From the NCBI GenBank assembly GCA_029721435.1, contig CM056586.1, forward strand, positions 68,845,679-68,909,678: a DNA stretch of 64,000 bases. Reading direction: 5' to 3'. Source of the stretch: Gymnothorax reevesii. Its lineage: Eukaryota; Chordata; Actinopteri; Anguilliformes; Muraenidae. Within the stretch, counting starts at the first letter, position 1. Every line of letters starts with the position of its first letter. This document shows positions 11,322 through 22,000 of this stretch, piece after piece. A program made the translations under genes and the position numbers. The notes beneath the pieces were generated by a model, which saw nothing but the letters and a program-made list of their open reading frames with translations, ran no database searches and was not told where the DNA came from.

Positions 11322-12186
11322 TTAGCGAACAGGTCAACTTGACAGAACGGTGAGGTTCCACTTCAGAGACAAATATCTCCCCAGTGAACGAACGAACGTT
11401 TCCACCACTTTCCTCTTCTTTCGCGTAGCTCGGAAGTTTCGTCATTCCGGTTTGAAATGATAATCCGGCTTCTGTGATTCAGCAGGTCCTTGAGGACCAC
11501 TGGTATAACGAAAGCGATGTATTATCACTGTGAAAGATACACAGCTCGGGAAGACAAATGGCGAAATACTTCCTATGGATTCGCCGGTCGCGTCACAAGA
11601 ATGCAACCCATAGATTGCAGTTCGTCCATTCATTCCTGAGGTACCAGGCACTGAACGTCAATTGGCTCAAAATGATACAGTTACAAAATATATTGACAAT
11701 TCTTTAGTTCGGCGGATTTTCACAAAGAGCAGTTTAAATCCCCTAAGCCGTTTCCATCAAATGGGAAACTTCAGTTGCCACGGTTTTGAGCCAACGTCCC
11801 TACCAAGAGCAATGGACAACGCTACCCACGTGTTAGTCTCCCTAACGTCACTGTCGTGACTGAATTCCGTCATTATTTATAGTTCACATTAATGTTCACA
11901 AGCGTGCGGGATCTCGGTCGAATGAAGGAAACTGGTATTTACTTTATAAGGGAGCGATCAAACGTCATCATTGAAAAATGGCAGTGATAACAGCAGCTCA
12001 GGCTAACGCAACTCATCGCAACTCGCATCAGCAAGCTAGCTAATTAGCTACTAACTTAGCGAATAGCCAGGTAAACGCATAAATATAGCAAATAAATCCT
12101 AATGCAAACCACAAACAAAGAGGAGTTCTTTTTATAATTAAATTGGAACAAAGTATATCGAGTTTCCACAATTTATCCGTACTTAC

Positions 12187-12340
12187 AGAGCTTTTTTTTC
12201 TAGAAGCTGTATACTCTCACTCACTTCGCTGACTGATTGATACACATGCACCAGACGTCTAACGCCGTACAGGCAGGGAATTTTGAGTCTTCTTCTTTCA
12301 TTCGGCTTATTTTTACGTCATACCTTAAATCTACATCACT
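12187..12340 (-). promoter_or_regulatory. Candidate ssb non-coding first exon and promoter
   Basis: On the minus strand, GCTCT|GTAAGTACGG at about 12186 is a strong splice donor. It follows a non-repetitive, CpG-containing stretch with TGACGTAA (CRE-like, about 12315) and GACGTC. ssb needs a 5' UTR exon, because a polypyrimidine/AAG acceptor directly precedes its ATG. The assignment is inference from position. An alternative GC-rich region with an ETS-like CTTCCG motif lies at 11400-11470. Confidence 0.25.
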
Positions 12341-12387
12341 ACCACCTATTGGTAGGAGGTAAGGAAAGACAGTAGGAGTCAGTTAAA

Positions 12388-12818
12388 CAATGAACAAGAA
12401 ACGCCCGCGTTTGAACACCCTCGGCCTGACTTATGAAGTCTACCAGAACAACTACACTATAACCGAAGTAGAATTCCACAGAACATACATTTACAAATAC
12501 AAAAATGCCCAAAGTCCCACAAAAATTTTGGAAAATTCTAATCTAGAGCCCCGCATATATATGATCGTTCCCCCAGGTATAAACCCCCTAGCTCAAATGC
12601 TTCATCAAAATCAGTCCACGACAAAGTTTTTTCTAAAACGCCAAAATGCCATTTAATTCCCCCAAAAATGGTCCGACGGGAAAAATTCTTTCCTGGCCTG
12701 GATGCCCTACATTACCGCGAAGTGCACACACGGACAGACAGACAGACAGACGGACAGACAGACAACGAACTGATGACAATACCCTTCAGCCTGAAGTCGG
12801 GCCGAGGGTAAAAACCCT
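12388..12818 (+). repeat. ~430-bp dispersed repeat, copy 1
   Basis: It matches 27389-27893 over AACGCCnGCGTTTGAACACCCTC, CAGAACATACATTTACAAATAC, TTTTGGAAAATTC, GCCCCGCATATATATGATCG and the 3' block GACGAACTGATGACAATACC...GTCGGGCCGAGGGTAAAAA. A GACA/GACG microsatellite lies just before the 3' block (12733-12770). No coding function is seen. The palindromic GCCGAGGG tail is shared by both copies. Confidence 0.7.
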
Positions 12819-12925
12819 ATGGAAAAACCACGAAAGGTCCGATAAAGTTGACCAAGGCTGCGATCCAAGTAAGAAACATACAGCTTTTATTGAATCAAAG
12901 AGGGGTCATTAATATTTTGAGCAGT

Positions 12926-13275
12926 AAAAATGTTTTGTCGCAATACAAATATTTTCTGCATGCATGGGAAAGTTTTGTGCCTACAGATTTAATTTGCCCA
13001 AGTCTAAAACATTTTCGTCGCTGTAGAAATATTTTGTGAATGCGCAAAAAAAATGTGTGAGCACAGATATAATCTGCACATGTTTTGAAGCTGTGGGAAA
13101 ATTGTGTGCAGCCATGAAAAATTTTGTACCTGTAGATATAATTTGCATAAGAGTAAAAAAGTTTTGCAGCTGTAAAAATATTTTATGTATGTGTGAAAAA
13201 GCTTTGTGCGCAAAGAGATAAAAATTTGTACGTGCGTAAGAATTTTTTGTCTGTGAAAATATTTTGTGTGTGTAG
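12926..13275 (+). repeat. Degenerate ~21-bp minisatellite with ~75-bp higher-order pattern
   Basis: About 17 units of the form GAAAAATTTTGTGCATGTAG recur every 20-22 bp. The variant GATATAATTTGCAT returns at about 12985, 13065, 13135 and 13218, giving a longer period of 70-82 bp. Units are strongly diverged. A short related stretch in reverse sense occurs at 13855-13905. Confidence 0.6.
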
Positions 13276-13451
13276 TCAAATTAGAATTTGTGCAAAATAT
13301 TTTCAACGGCAGGGCTTTGCATAGTCTGAGATTCGGTTAACCTCAGGTATCAGAATTGGGTCAAAATTTATGTTTGTAATTTGCGATTCTTGACTTTTTA
13401 ACCCGGGCGTCACATTCATGCATAGGAAATTTGCATACCCATATCGCAGAC

Positions 13452-13803
13452 TTTAGGGCGGCACGGTGGCACAGTTAGCATTGCTGCCTCACAGCAAGAA
13501 GGTTGTGGGTTCGAATCCGGCCTGGGGCCTTTCTGTGTGGAGTTTGCATGTTCTCCCTGTGTTGCGTGAGTTGTCGCCGGGTACTCCGGTTTCCTCCCAC
13601 AGTCCAAAGACATGCATATCAGGCTAATTGGAGACACTAAATTGCCCATAGGTATGAGTGTGAGAGTGAATGGTGTGTGCGCCCTGCGATGGATTGGCAA
13701 CCTGTTCAGGGTGGGTCCCTGCCTTTGCCTGTAGTCAGCTGGGATAGGCTCCAGCTCGCCCCTGACCCTAGTGAGAAATAAGCGGGAATAGAAAATGGAT
13801 GGA
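13452..13803 (+). repeat. Fish dispersed repeat (GGCGGCACGGTGGC... type) with ATGG tail
   Basis: It starts GGGCGGCACGGTGGCACAG and contains GTTCGAATCC (B-box-like), TGTGTGGAGTTTGCATGTTC, CCAAAGACATGCA, GATAGGCTCCAGC and a 3' GAAAATGGATGGAT tail. This is one of the commonest repeats in teleost genomes and is probably retrotransposed. Partial copies here: 17091-17192 (3' end, same strand), 26640-26810 (head only) and 13900-14080 (opposite strand). Confidence 0.8.
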
Positions 13804-13899
13804 TCGCAGACTTTACAAAACCTCCATGTTGAAAATCCAGCACATATTTTAATTATACACACAAAAAAATATTTCTACAGCTTAAAAAAGTTTTTACGT

Positions 13900-14080
13900 A
13901 CCCATGTATCCATCCATCATTTATTTTGCTACCTCCTCACTGGGGTTGCGGGGGAGCAGGAGTCTATCCCAGCTGACTGTAGGCAAAACGCAGAGACACC
14001 CTGGACAAGCTGTGATGATAGTCTATCAGACGGTGCACACACACTTACCTGTGGGCAACTGAGTCTCCAGATAGTCAGAA
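13900..14080 (-). repeat. Inverted partial copy of the GGATGG-tailed repeat
   Basis: CATCCATCATTTATTTTGC...TCTATCCCAGCTGACTGTAGG is the reverse-complement relative of the 3' part of the repeat at 13452-13803. The two face each other and are separated by about 100 bp. Confidence 0.55.
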
Positions 14081-14099
14081 ATGCATGTCTTTGAGCGGT

Positions 14100-15720
14100 G
14101 AAATTTTGAGAAAAGGACACATTTGTGGAAAATGTTACATTTGATGGATCGCCGGTCACCAGCACCCTTTTGACCTGCGGCTGACTAACATTCATCCAAT
14201 CAGAATCAATCACATATTATCACAAAGACATGATCATCACCAACAGAGTGAGAGGTAATTTATGGATCTGGGTCGGAAACTTTGGAAGTAATGGCCAATT
14301 ATATTCCCCCAACCCCATTCCTTTCGGGCTTTTCTCAGTGTGTGAAGTTTTCATGAAAACGTGCGAGGGGAATTAGTTATACCACATTTTGTCCGTGCAA
14401 CAGGCCTAGTAATATGCCTTAGGTGTTCCCCAAGCTATTTCATGAGGCAAATCTTGTAAGTATTGGGTAGGCTTTTCTGGGCCTCTTTTCAGGCTTGGCT
14501 CCTTAACTGTTGCCAGCAGATTACATAATCGCAAAATTCTGTTGCAATAACAGATTCAACCAGTAGAGGGCAGTTGCTCTACACATTCATAACACAATAT
14601 GTATGCATTTCCGTAAAGTTACAGGCACTTCACGAGGTCATCCAGTCTCACCTTGTCCTTAGTGTCTACTCAGGAGATGAGGTACCTGCTCCACTCTCCA
14701 TGGTTGTTTCCGCAGATCAGGGCCACGTGTTTCATGAAATTACACTTTGCTAGGTAATGCAGGTAGATGTAATGTCTCATAAATAAGTCCCCATGATGCT
14801 GATTAATTTCAATTCTGACCATTACACAATGCAAGTATACTTGAAACTAGATTCAAAGCTGACTGCCAATAGCATCTTAACAACTGCAGATAATAATTTA
14901 AGCCGTTCCCAACCTGCTTCGAAAAAAAATCAGCCAGCAGTTGTTCTCCCTCAGTTTGGTCTCTTTCTTTTTCATTTTTTTGGCATCTCTCTTTCTTTTT
15001 TTAGGGGAAAGACAAGACTGTCACATCCCAGTGCACTTGATATTTGAGCTCCAGCATAAGCAATCACTTGACTTGATAAGCAAAGTGTTGAGACAAATCC
15101 CAGTGCTGGACTGAACTATTATGTGCCTTTTTTGCAAGGGGTGGACCTTAGAAGGCTTCCACATTCTTTGGATACAAATTTGTCTCAAAACAGATTTACT
15201 CAGCGAGTTTAAATATATTTATGACCTGTTATTGCTTAGAAATAAAGCATTGCAAATAAGACCAAGCTTTTCATTGCTGGTTTCCTAGTGGGCTGGTCTC
15301 CACACTGGGGCCGTGGGCAGTAAGTCCCACTCTTCCCCCGCTGCAATGCTCCCGCATCAAAACCAAAATGCTTTCATTCAGGCACTTTTTTTTTCTTCAA
15401 ATTTCAGTTTCTCAGCCAATCCCCTCCAGAGTGCAATGACCAAACCCCCAGTTCTTTCAGAGAAATGGCTCATGAGTTGGAAAAGATTATTTCTAATCTA
15501 TTCATGTAATTAATAGGAAACAAAGGAATGCTCCATGCATCAGTGTGTGTGTGTATGGTGGGGAGCACAGAGACACAAACACCCATCCTTTGGGACAGTC
15601 TTAAGTGTGCGGACAGCCTGAAGGCTCTAAATGAGAAGCTGCAAGACTTTGTATATGGAATGAAGTTCTAATCCTTTATGCAGATACAAATCAAGCCAAT
15701 CCTCACCTATTTTGCATGAC
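14100..15720. other. Intergenic region, no gene seen
   Basis: It holds the CTCF-like motif at 14560 and AT-rich unassigned DNA. No exon-like conserved peptide is visible in any frame, and no tRNA cloverleaf was recognised. Confidence 0.4.
14560..14573 (+). promoter_or_regulatory. CTCF-like motif (CCAGTAGAGGGCAG)
   Basis: It fits the core consensus CCASYAGRKGGCRS at all 14 positions. It lies in the ssb-phgdh intergenic region, outside the repeats I recognised. A motif match is not proof of binding. Confidence 0.4.
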
Positions 15721-15730
15721 TCGTATTTAA

Positions 15731-15980
15731 AGACCCCTATTACGCCACCAGATCAGCAGCTAATTACCCATTATGAGCCAGTTCAAAGTCTCCCCTTTCT
15801 GACATCACAAGGGGGAGTGACCACCCAGATAATGAAATCTGATTGACTGCTTGGCTGAAGGTGATCAGTTCTTCTTGCCTCTGGTTGGTTACTTCTCCAT
15901 GTGATGTCAAGAGGGTAAAGATTTTGAAATGGCTTGCAATAACTAATTAGCTGTGCACCTGGTGACATAATAGGGGACCT
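15731..15980. mobile_element. 250-bp MITE with long inverted repeats flanked by TTAA
   Basis: The left end AGACCCCTATTACGCCACCAG and the reverse complement of the right end, AGGTCCCCTATTATGTCACC, begin about 80-bp imperfect inverted arms. Both ends abut TTAA (15727-15730 and 15981-15984), as expected for a TTAA target duplication (piggyBac-type). No coding sequence. The superfamily is inferred from the target site only. Confidence 0.65.
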
Positions 15981-16507
15981 TTAAGGCTTTATACCTCTGG
16001 ATCTGAGTGCCACAGAGACTGGAAAAATGATTTCAACAAAGCAAGACACTAGTCTAATTTGGAAATATAACTAATTTCCATTGATTTTTATAATTTTGGT
16101 TCAAAAAGTCCTACAAGCATTACAAAACTTGAAAATTCAACACTTCAGTTTTGCACAGAGATATTGCAAAACAAAAAAAAATTGCTCAAAGGAAATAAGA
16201 TATTCTATTGACCTGTTTTGTGAACTAATTCTGGAGGATGGTATTTGAACAAATTAAAGCAGGTCTGTTCAGTCTGGTTTTCCATTCCACATAGAAGTTG
16301 GCGTTTTCTATTCATATTAATAAAAAAAAAAAAAAAAAAATCACCTGACCTGGGTCAGGACAAAAACCATAACATTGCTCGAGTTTATCCAACTCCAACC
16401 ACTTACTTTTTCAAGAGTTGCGAAGAATTTTGAGAATCTTTGAGTATTAAAGTGTTTTTGTTGCAGTGTTTGCACTCTAGAATTTTTCAGCGGTTAAGTC
16501 ATTTAGA

Positions 16508-16660
16508 CCAGGGGTTCCAAAACTCTGTCCTGGGGCCTCCCTGTGTGTGCTGGTTTTTGTCCCAACCATAATTGCTATCATAGGACTTTAACAAGCTGTT
16601 AATTTGTCCAAATTGGGTGAATTTTGTGTTTAAATATGTTATTTGCGGTTTTAAGCCAAA
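16508..16660 (+). repeat. hAT-like MITE end fragment
   Basis: CCAGGGGTTCCAAAACTCTGTCCTGGGGCC followed by TGCTGGTTTTTGTCCCAACC is the typical terminus of fish hAT-related MITEs. The opposite end was not identified with confidence. Confidence 0.45.
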
Positions 16661-17090
16661 TTTTTATAGAAATAGCCATTTGTGCCATGAAGAATTAAAG
16701 ACCGAATAAAAGACCTTTGCATATAAAGTTTTTTTTTGTTTGTTTTTTCTGTGTGGCAAGCAATTTCAGGCAATAACATTTTTAAACTGCTTAAATCAGG
16801 TGCTGAGAAAATCAGTGACCTCCAAATTAGGCTGCTGAAGTCAGGTGATTAGAATTCTTTCAAAATAATTTGCTTGCACTCAATCACAAAGTTCAAAGTG
16901 AGATTCTCCTGGTAAACCTGAGTTTGTGACCTTCGTGTTGCTTTGCCGTATACTCCATCTTCAAATGCTTGCTGTAATATGGTTGCAATATAAAATAAAA
17001 TGTTTGATATGTTTTTAGAATGAGTTCTTGAGAGGTCAAATTCCTTGGAATGTGAATTTTTAACCTCAGAATTCGTCTTACACAAGCTGT

Positions 17091-17192
17091 TCAGGGTGGG
17101 TCCCTGCCTTTGCCCGTAGTTAGCTGGGATAGGCTCCAGCTCGCCCCGTGACCCTAGTGAGGAATAAGCGGGTATAGAAAATGGATGGATGG
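17091..17192 (+). repeat. 3' fragment of the GGATGG-tailed repeat
   Basis: CTGTTCAGGGTGGGTCCCTG...GAAAATGGATGGATGG repeats the last about 100 bp of the element at 13452-13803. It ends just before the LINE fragment at 17237. The flanking words GAATTCGTCTTACA occur on both sides of it (17072 and 17192), so they look like a target-site duplication. Confidence 0.7.
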
Positions 17193-17236
17193 AATTCGTC
17201 TTACAGATGAAGATATTTGTCTGCAAGGTAAATTAG

Positions 17237-18060
17237 TCTCTGCTTTTTGCGGATGATGTTGTCCTGTTGGCTCCTTCGAACCAGGACCTTCAGCATGCAC
17301 TGGGGAGGTTTGCAGCCGAGAGTGAAGCGGCTGGGATGAGAATCAGCACCTCCAAGTCCAAAGCCATGGTTCTCGACCGGAAAAAGGTGATATGTTCCCT
17401 CTGGGTTGGAGGAGAGTTCTTGCCTCAAGTGGAGGAGTTCAAGTATCTTGGGGTCTTGTTCACGAGTGAGGGAAGGATGGAGCGTGAGATTGACAGACGG
17501 ATCGGTGCAGCGGCAGCAGTAATGCGGTCATTGTACCGATCTGTCGTGGTGAAGAAGGAGCTGAGCCGAAAGGCAAAGCTCTCGATTTACCAGTCAATCT
17601 ACGTTCCTACCCTCACCTATGGCCATGAACTCTGGGTCATGACCGAAAGAACGAGATCTCGGGTACAAGCGGCTGAAATGGGTTTCCTCCGCAGGGTGGC
17701 GGGCCGCTCCCTTAGAGATGGGGTGAGGAGCTCTGTCATCCGGGAGGAGCTCAGAGTAGAGCCGCTGCTCCTCCACGTCGAGAGGGGCCAGCTGAGGTGG
17801 CTCGGGCATCTTTATCGGATGCCCCCTGGACGCCTTCCTGGGAAGGTGTTGCGGGCATGCCCCACCGGGAGGAGGCTTCGGGGAAAACCCAAGACACGCT
17901 GGAGGGACTATGTCTCTCGGCTGGCCTGGGAACGCCTCGGGATACCCCCGGGAGAACTGGAGGAAGTGTCCGGGGAGAGGGAAGTCTGGGCATCCCTACT
18001 TAGACTGCTGCCCCCGCGACCCGGCCCCGGATAAGCGGTTGAAAATGGATGGACGGATGG
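17237..18060 (+). mobile_element. 5'-truncated non-LTR retrotransposon, reverse transcriptase C-terminal part
   Basis: The open frame starts at SLLFADDVVLLA, whose FADD is the RT active-site motif. It continues unbroken for about 265 codons to TAA at 18034. Downstream parts include EFKYLGVLF, YGHELWVMTERTRSRVQAAEMGFLRRV, RWLGHLYRMPP and GKPKTRWRDYVSRLAWERLG. The 3' end GGATAAGCGGTTGAAAATGGATGGACGGATGG is a tail microsatellite. GTAAATTAGTCT occurs at both edges (17227 and 18060), consistent with a target-site duplication. The intact frame suggests a young insertion, but it lacks the endonuclease and most of the RT. Confidence 0.85.
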
Positions 18061-18211
18061 TAAATTAGTCTTTTCCTACAACTCAGAGCATGATATTGCA
18101 GATCAGACAAAATCTGTTTTAAGTCTGGTAAGATGGAAAGAGAGGTTCTATGAGTGTTTTTTGAGAGTTCAGTCACAGATAGAGAAGAAAGCTGGTATCA
18201 TCAGCTTACGA

Positions 18212-18518
18212 CAGGGGTGGGTAATCACGGTCCTGGAGGGCCGGTGTGTATGCAGGTTTTAATTCCTATCAATTACCCTGACTAATTGAGTCAATTGTTT
18301 GCATGCACAAATATAGATTTTCGCAATGATTCGATCAAAGGAAAATGTTTTATGAAGGGAGACAAGACTAGTCTTTGTAGTTTCATGATAATTTAAAGAA
18401 ATGCGCATGAAACGTCAGATTTCATTAATGGTTTGGCTAATTGAGACAATCAACTAATTGAAGACCAGACGTTGGTGTGAAAACCAGGGACAGATACGGC
18501 CCTCGCTGCCCACCGCTG
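18212..18518. mobile_element. hAT-type MITE with 8-bp target duplication
   Basis: The ends CAGGGGTGGGTAATCACGGTCC and (reverse complement) CAGCGGTGGGCAGCGAGGGCC are inverted. The flanks carry an exact 8-bp duplication GCTTACGA (18204-18211 and 18519-18526), diagnostic of hAT transposition. No transposase inside. Confidence 0.85.
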
Positions 18519-18819
18519 GCTTACGAGCATCTCTAACTTCTTAGGCCACAGATATTGTCCACCACATCCGTTTCGCTGTTCTCCATGATTTCAAAACATT
18601 TTTTGGGAAAAAAATAAAATCGCTTTTAAGGAGCCTTGGAGCTCAGATAAAATCCACTAAACAAAGATGACAATTTACCCATTTCTGTGTGCAAATGTAT
18701 GCAGGAGTTTCTTGAGCTGCCACTGTTTTGTCAGTGAATCTGACGACCATCATCCAACACATGAATGCATTTACCCCAAACAAAAAAATTCCACACATCT
18801 GATAGTTGGTCCTCTGAGA

Positions 18820-18825
18820 TTTATT
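18820..18825 (-). terminator. Polyadenylation signal of phgdh
   Basis: AATAAA on the minus strand, about 240 nt past the phgdh stop codon (19066-19068). Position and motif fit; there is no other support. Confidence 0.6.
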
Positions 18826-19065
18826 AAAAGAGTAATGCAACTAACATTATAAAGTGACATGTAAAGTGACAAAAACAAGTTTTCAGGTGACTTGAAAACT
18901 AGCGGCATCAAAATGTAGAAATGGTGGGACTCACATTAACCGGAAATTTAACTGAGACCTCATTGGTGTCCTGTTGATTAGAGAAAGACTGGTCTGAAGT
19001 TAAAATTTGACATTTCCTCAGAGTGGACTGAAAGAGGTAGTCAGAGATGGTGGTCTCATGCTCTC

Positions 19066-22000
19066 TCAGGGGTTGACAGACAGCTGCATGACCTCGTTCA
19101 CCAGGGGCTTCAGAGCTGCGAGGTCCTGCAGGAGAGAAGACAGCCCCATGCAGCACCACTGATCCGTACCGTCACTCACCGATGCACTGAATGACAACCA
19201 TTCGATCACCACACCTGCACCGGCCAATACGCCTGAGAGAAAAGAGGGAAATGATAGCACATGAAAGACCTCACTGTTCCTCCCCTGATGCAAGATGCAT
19301 GTGCAGGTCACGACAGCCTGCAGCACCGTGGGCCTTCATTCAGATATTTGCATTTTCTTTTGCAATAACTCAACTTCGATCACCTCATTTTATATTCAGG
19401 TATATCCACACTGCCTGCAATTATAAGGCCTGTATCACAGGTTTTCTTTAATTGTTTCCTCATTTTTAGGGATTGCAAGTTACAGCATCAACAACATGCC
19501 TTGCAAATTTTAAGACTTCTGCCAGCAACGATAGGAGGGATAAATGCCTTCCCTTAAGAAACAAATAAAACTAGAAATGGTTTTTACACGTAAAAACAGA
19601 TGTCTCCCCCTTCCCCCATTTCACATTTTAGAGTTATGGTCCGGAAACGAGTCCCACCCTTCAATATGCCTAAGTCCAAATTGTTGCCATGGACACAGAA
19701 AAAATAAAATTCAAAAGCAGTTCAAACCCTCAAAAGGCACATCTACATGTTATGGAGAGACAGTATGTCAAATTTGGTGAGAATCGGTCGAACAGTTTCA
19801 GAGTTATGCTCCGGAAACAAACGCCGACGCCAACGCCAACGGGAATTCAGGCAAAAACAATGTGCCCCCCCCCAGGAAGGGGAGGAGACATAAAAAAGCA
19901 GAAACATCAAATACAAAAGGGTTCCTGTCACGGCACCGTCTGGAACCCTAAACAGAAGGTGCACCAGGGCAAACACATCCTACTGTTGACAAAAAACGGG
20001 ACACGATTGTAGAAATAAACGCGACTGTAAATGTGTGTTGAACAAGGCGGCTGCAGCACTTGTTGCGATAGCTACTTGCAGACCACTACGGCCAATGTGG
20101 CCATTACTTCAGCAGTGCAGACGAGAGAGCATGTGCTGCCGGCTTCCCACGGTCACAGGCCCAGGAAACACGGTCAGGAGAAAGAAACTGAGCGACATCT
20201 TACCGACAATAGGCGGCAGAACCTGCGGTGCAGCCATGCCTCTGAAGAACAGTAGGTTCCCAGAGAGGGGAACAGGCTGTCTGAAGACCCCACCATTTAG
20301 TTCAAGCAGTACTGGGACGTCCCCTTGGACCGAACCAGTCGCCTTATACGTGGATCCACCGACAGAAATCTCCACAGCACATGAGCTCCTGGCCAGTGTC
20401 TGGTCGTCATTTCCATGGTTACTGATTATCTGAAAATCATATGATATTAAGATTAAACGCTGGTCTGCATGTGCAAGTGGGACAGAACTTATATGTTTAC
20501 TCAGTTATTTGTAGATAAGCACTTGAATGAGCCCAAGAGTCAGTCATTCATTAGGCTGACCCCACACACGCACGAGCACGCACACGCACACGCACACACA
20601 CTAATTACAATGAAACAATGAAATTACATGAAACTGGCTGAGAAAAAGCACATTTGAGGGAGCATACAGTACCGTGACGCCGGCCTCTTGAGCCAAAGAC
20701 CGCGCATTGACCAGATTAGGACCGTTCTTGGGGTTGTCCTTCAGTAACCCCATCATTATTGCTGATCCAAGGAGGCCTACAGACTTTTTCAGGGATTCTC
20801 CTGAGACAGAATATTAAGTTTTTTGAAAAACATCATTACTGCGCATCCGCCACTAAGAGAGAATTTTAAGAGTCACTGCATTTTCAGTTTTCATAGAAAA
20901 CAAATATCGTTCAATTGGTGCATATGTAGGCACTGGTAAATTACCATTAACAATAGAGCTTATACAGTCATGTCCATAAATATTTGGGCAAGTACAAAGT
21001 CATTTTTGTTTTATCTGCCTATCAAACGGTATTGGAAGTCAGAATTAAATGCTTACTGTAAGCTCATAGTGCACAATTCCAGCTCTAACCAGAGGGCATT
21101 AACTGAACTGGGTGAACAACTCAACAGATGCAGAATTTCAGGACAAGCATTAAGAAAAGCATTCTTGAAAGCGCTCCAGGCATCATTAACAAGTTTTTTT
21201 TCCCTTGAATGAGAGTTTGTCAATCAGTGAAGACTGGGTTTTACCACAGGGTGACTGAGGGCTCCAACACCAAGTTGGAGACTAGTTATGTAAAGCAATT
21301 CAAACCATTAGACTAACATTTCTGCTGACTATTTTTATTATTTTCACCGAGGCTGCAATATGAAAATATAACCCTTACTTTAATCACATACACAAACTTA
21401 GTGTCCATAGCTGCTCACCTGCAGTTGTGATTTGCACTTGAGCAGAGGCGTGTTTGGAAGCACCACATGCCCTGAGTACCAAGCCCAGGGCCTCTCCCAG
21501 CTTGATCCACAGGTTTGATTCAGGAGAGAAGGCACTTGTCAAAACTTGGGCATTCACCTGGATTATAGAAAAAGAAAATTCATACATTAAAAAAAAAAAA
21601 AAAAACACTTGAAATGTTTACATTACAAAATAATCATGACAACACACACTGAGCTCAATCTTCTAAAAAAGTAACTTTCATCATGTTAAATTCAAGAGGA
21701 GTGGATGGAATGTGAATATATGCAGGTAAATGCCGCTTTTCATTTATTTAAGAAAAAAGTTATTCTAAGTCTATATCACCCATGTAAAAAAGAGACCTAA
21801 TAACTGGTTTGACTGCAAATCCGGCACATCCATGACGGCACATCCATGGCAGCAACATTTGCAGTCAAACGTTTTTCATAAGTGAGCTTTCGGTCATCGC
21901 TGTGGGGGAAATTTGGCCCGCTCTTCTTTGCTGAATTGTTTTAATTCAGTGACAGTGGAGGGTATCCAAGCGTGTTCTGCCAGTTTAAGGTCACACCACA

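Noticed and set aside
10999..11445. 148-codon minus-strand open frame
   Set aside because: Mostly antisense to the Tc1-like transposon; no conserved peptide pattern.
11400..11480. ssb promoter at 11.4 kb
   Set aside because: An ETS-like CTTCCG and CpGs are present, but no good donor for a first exon was seen. The 12.19-kb donor fits better, though both remain weak.
13500..13530. tRNA gene suggested by GGTTCGAATCC
   Set aside because: A B-box-like word within a common dispersed repeat; no acceptor stem or anticodon arm could be folded around it.
13416..13862. 148-codon minus-strand frame
   Set aside because: It is the reverse of the dispersed GGCGGCACGG repeat; the same peptide recurs at the other copies, so it is repeat-derived.
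20035..20433. 132-codon plus-strand open frame
   Set aside because: Antisense to phgdh exon 11; composition-driven shadow.
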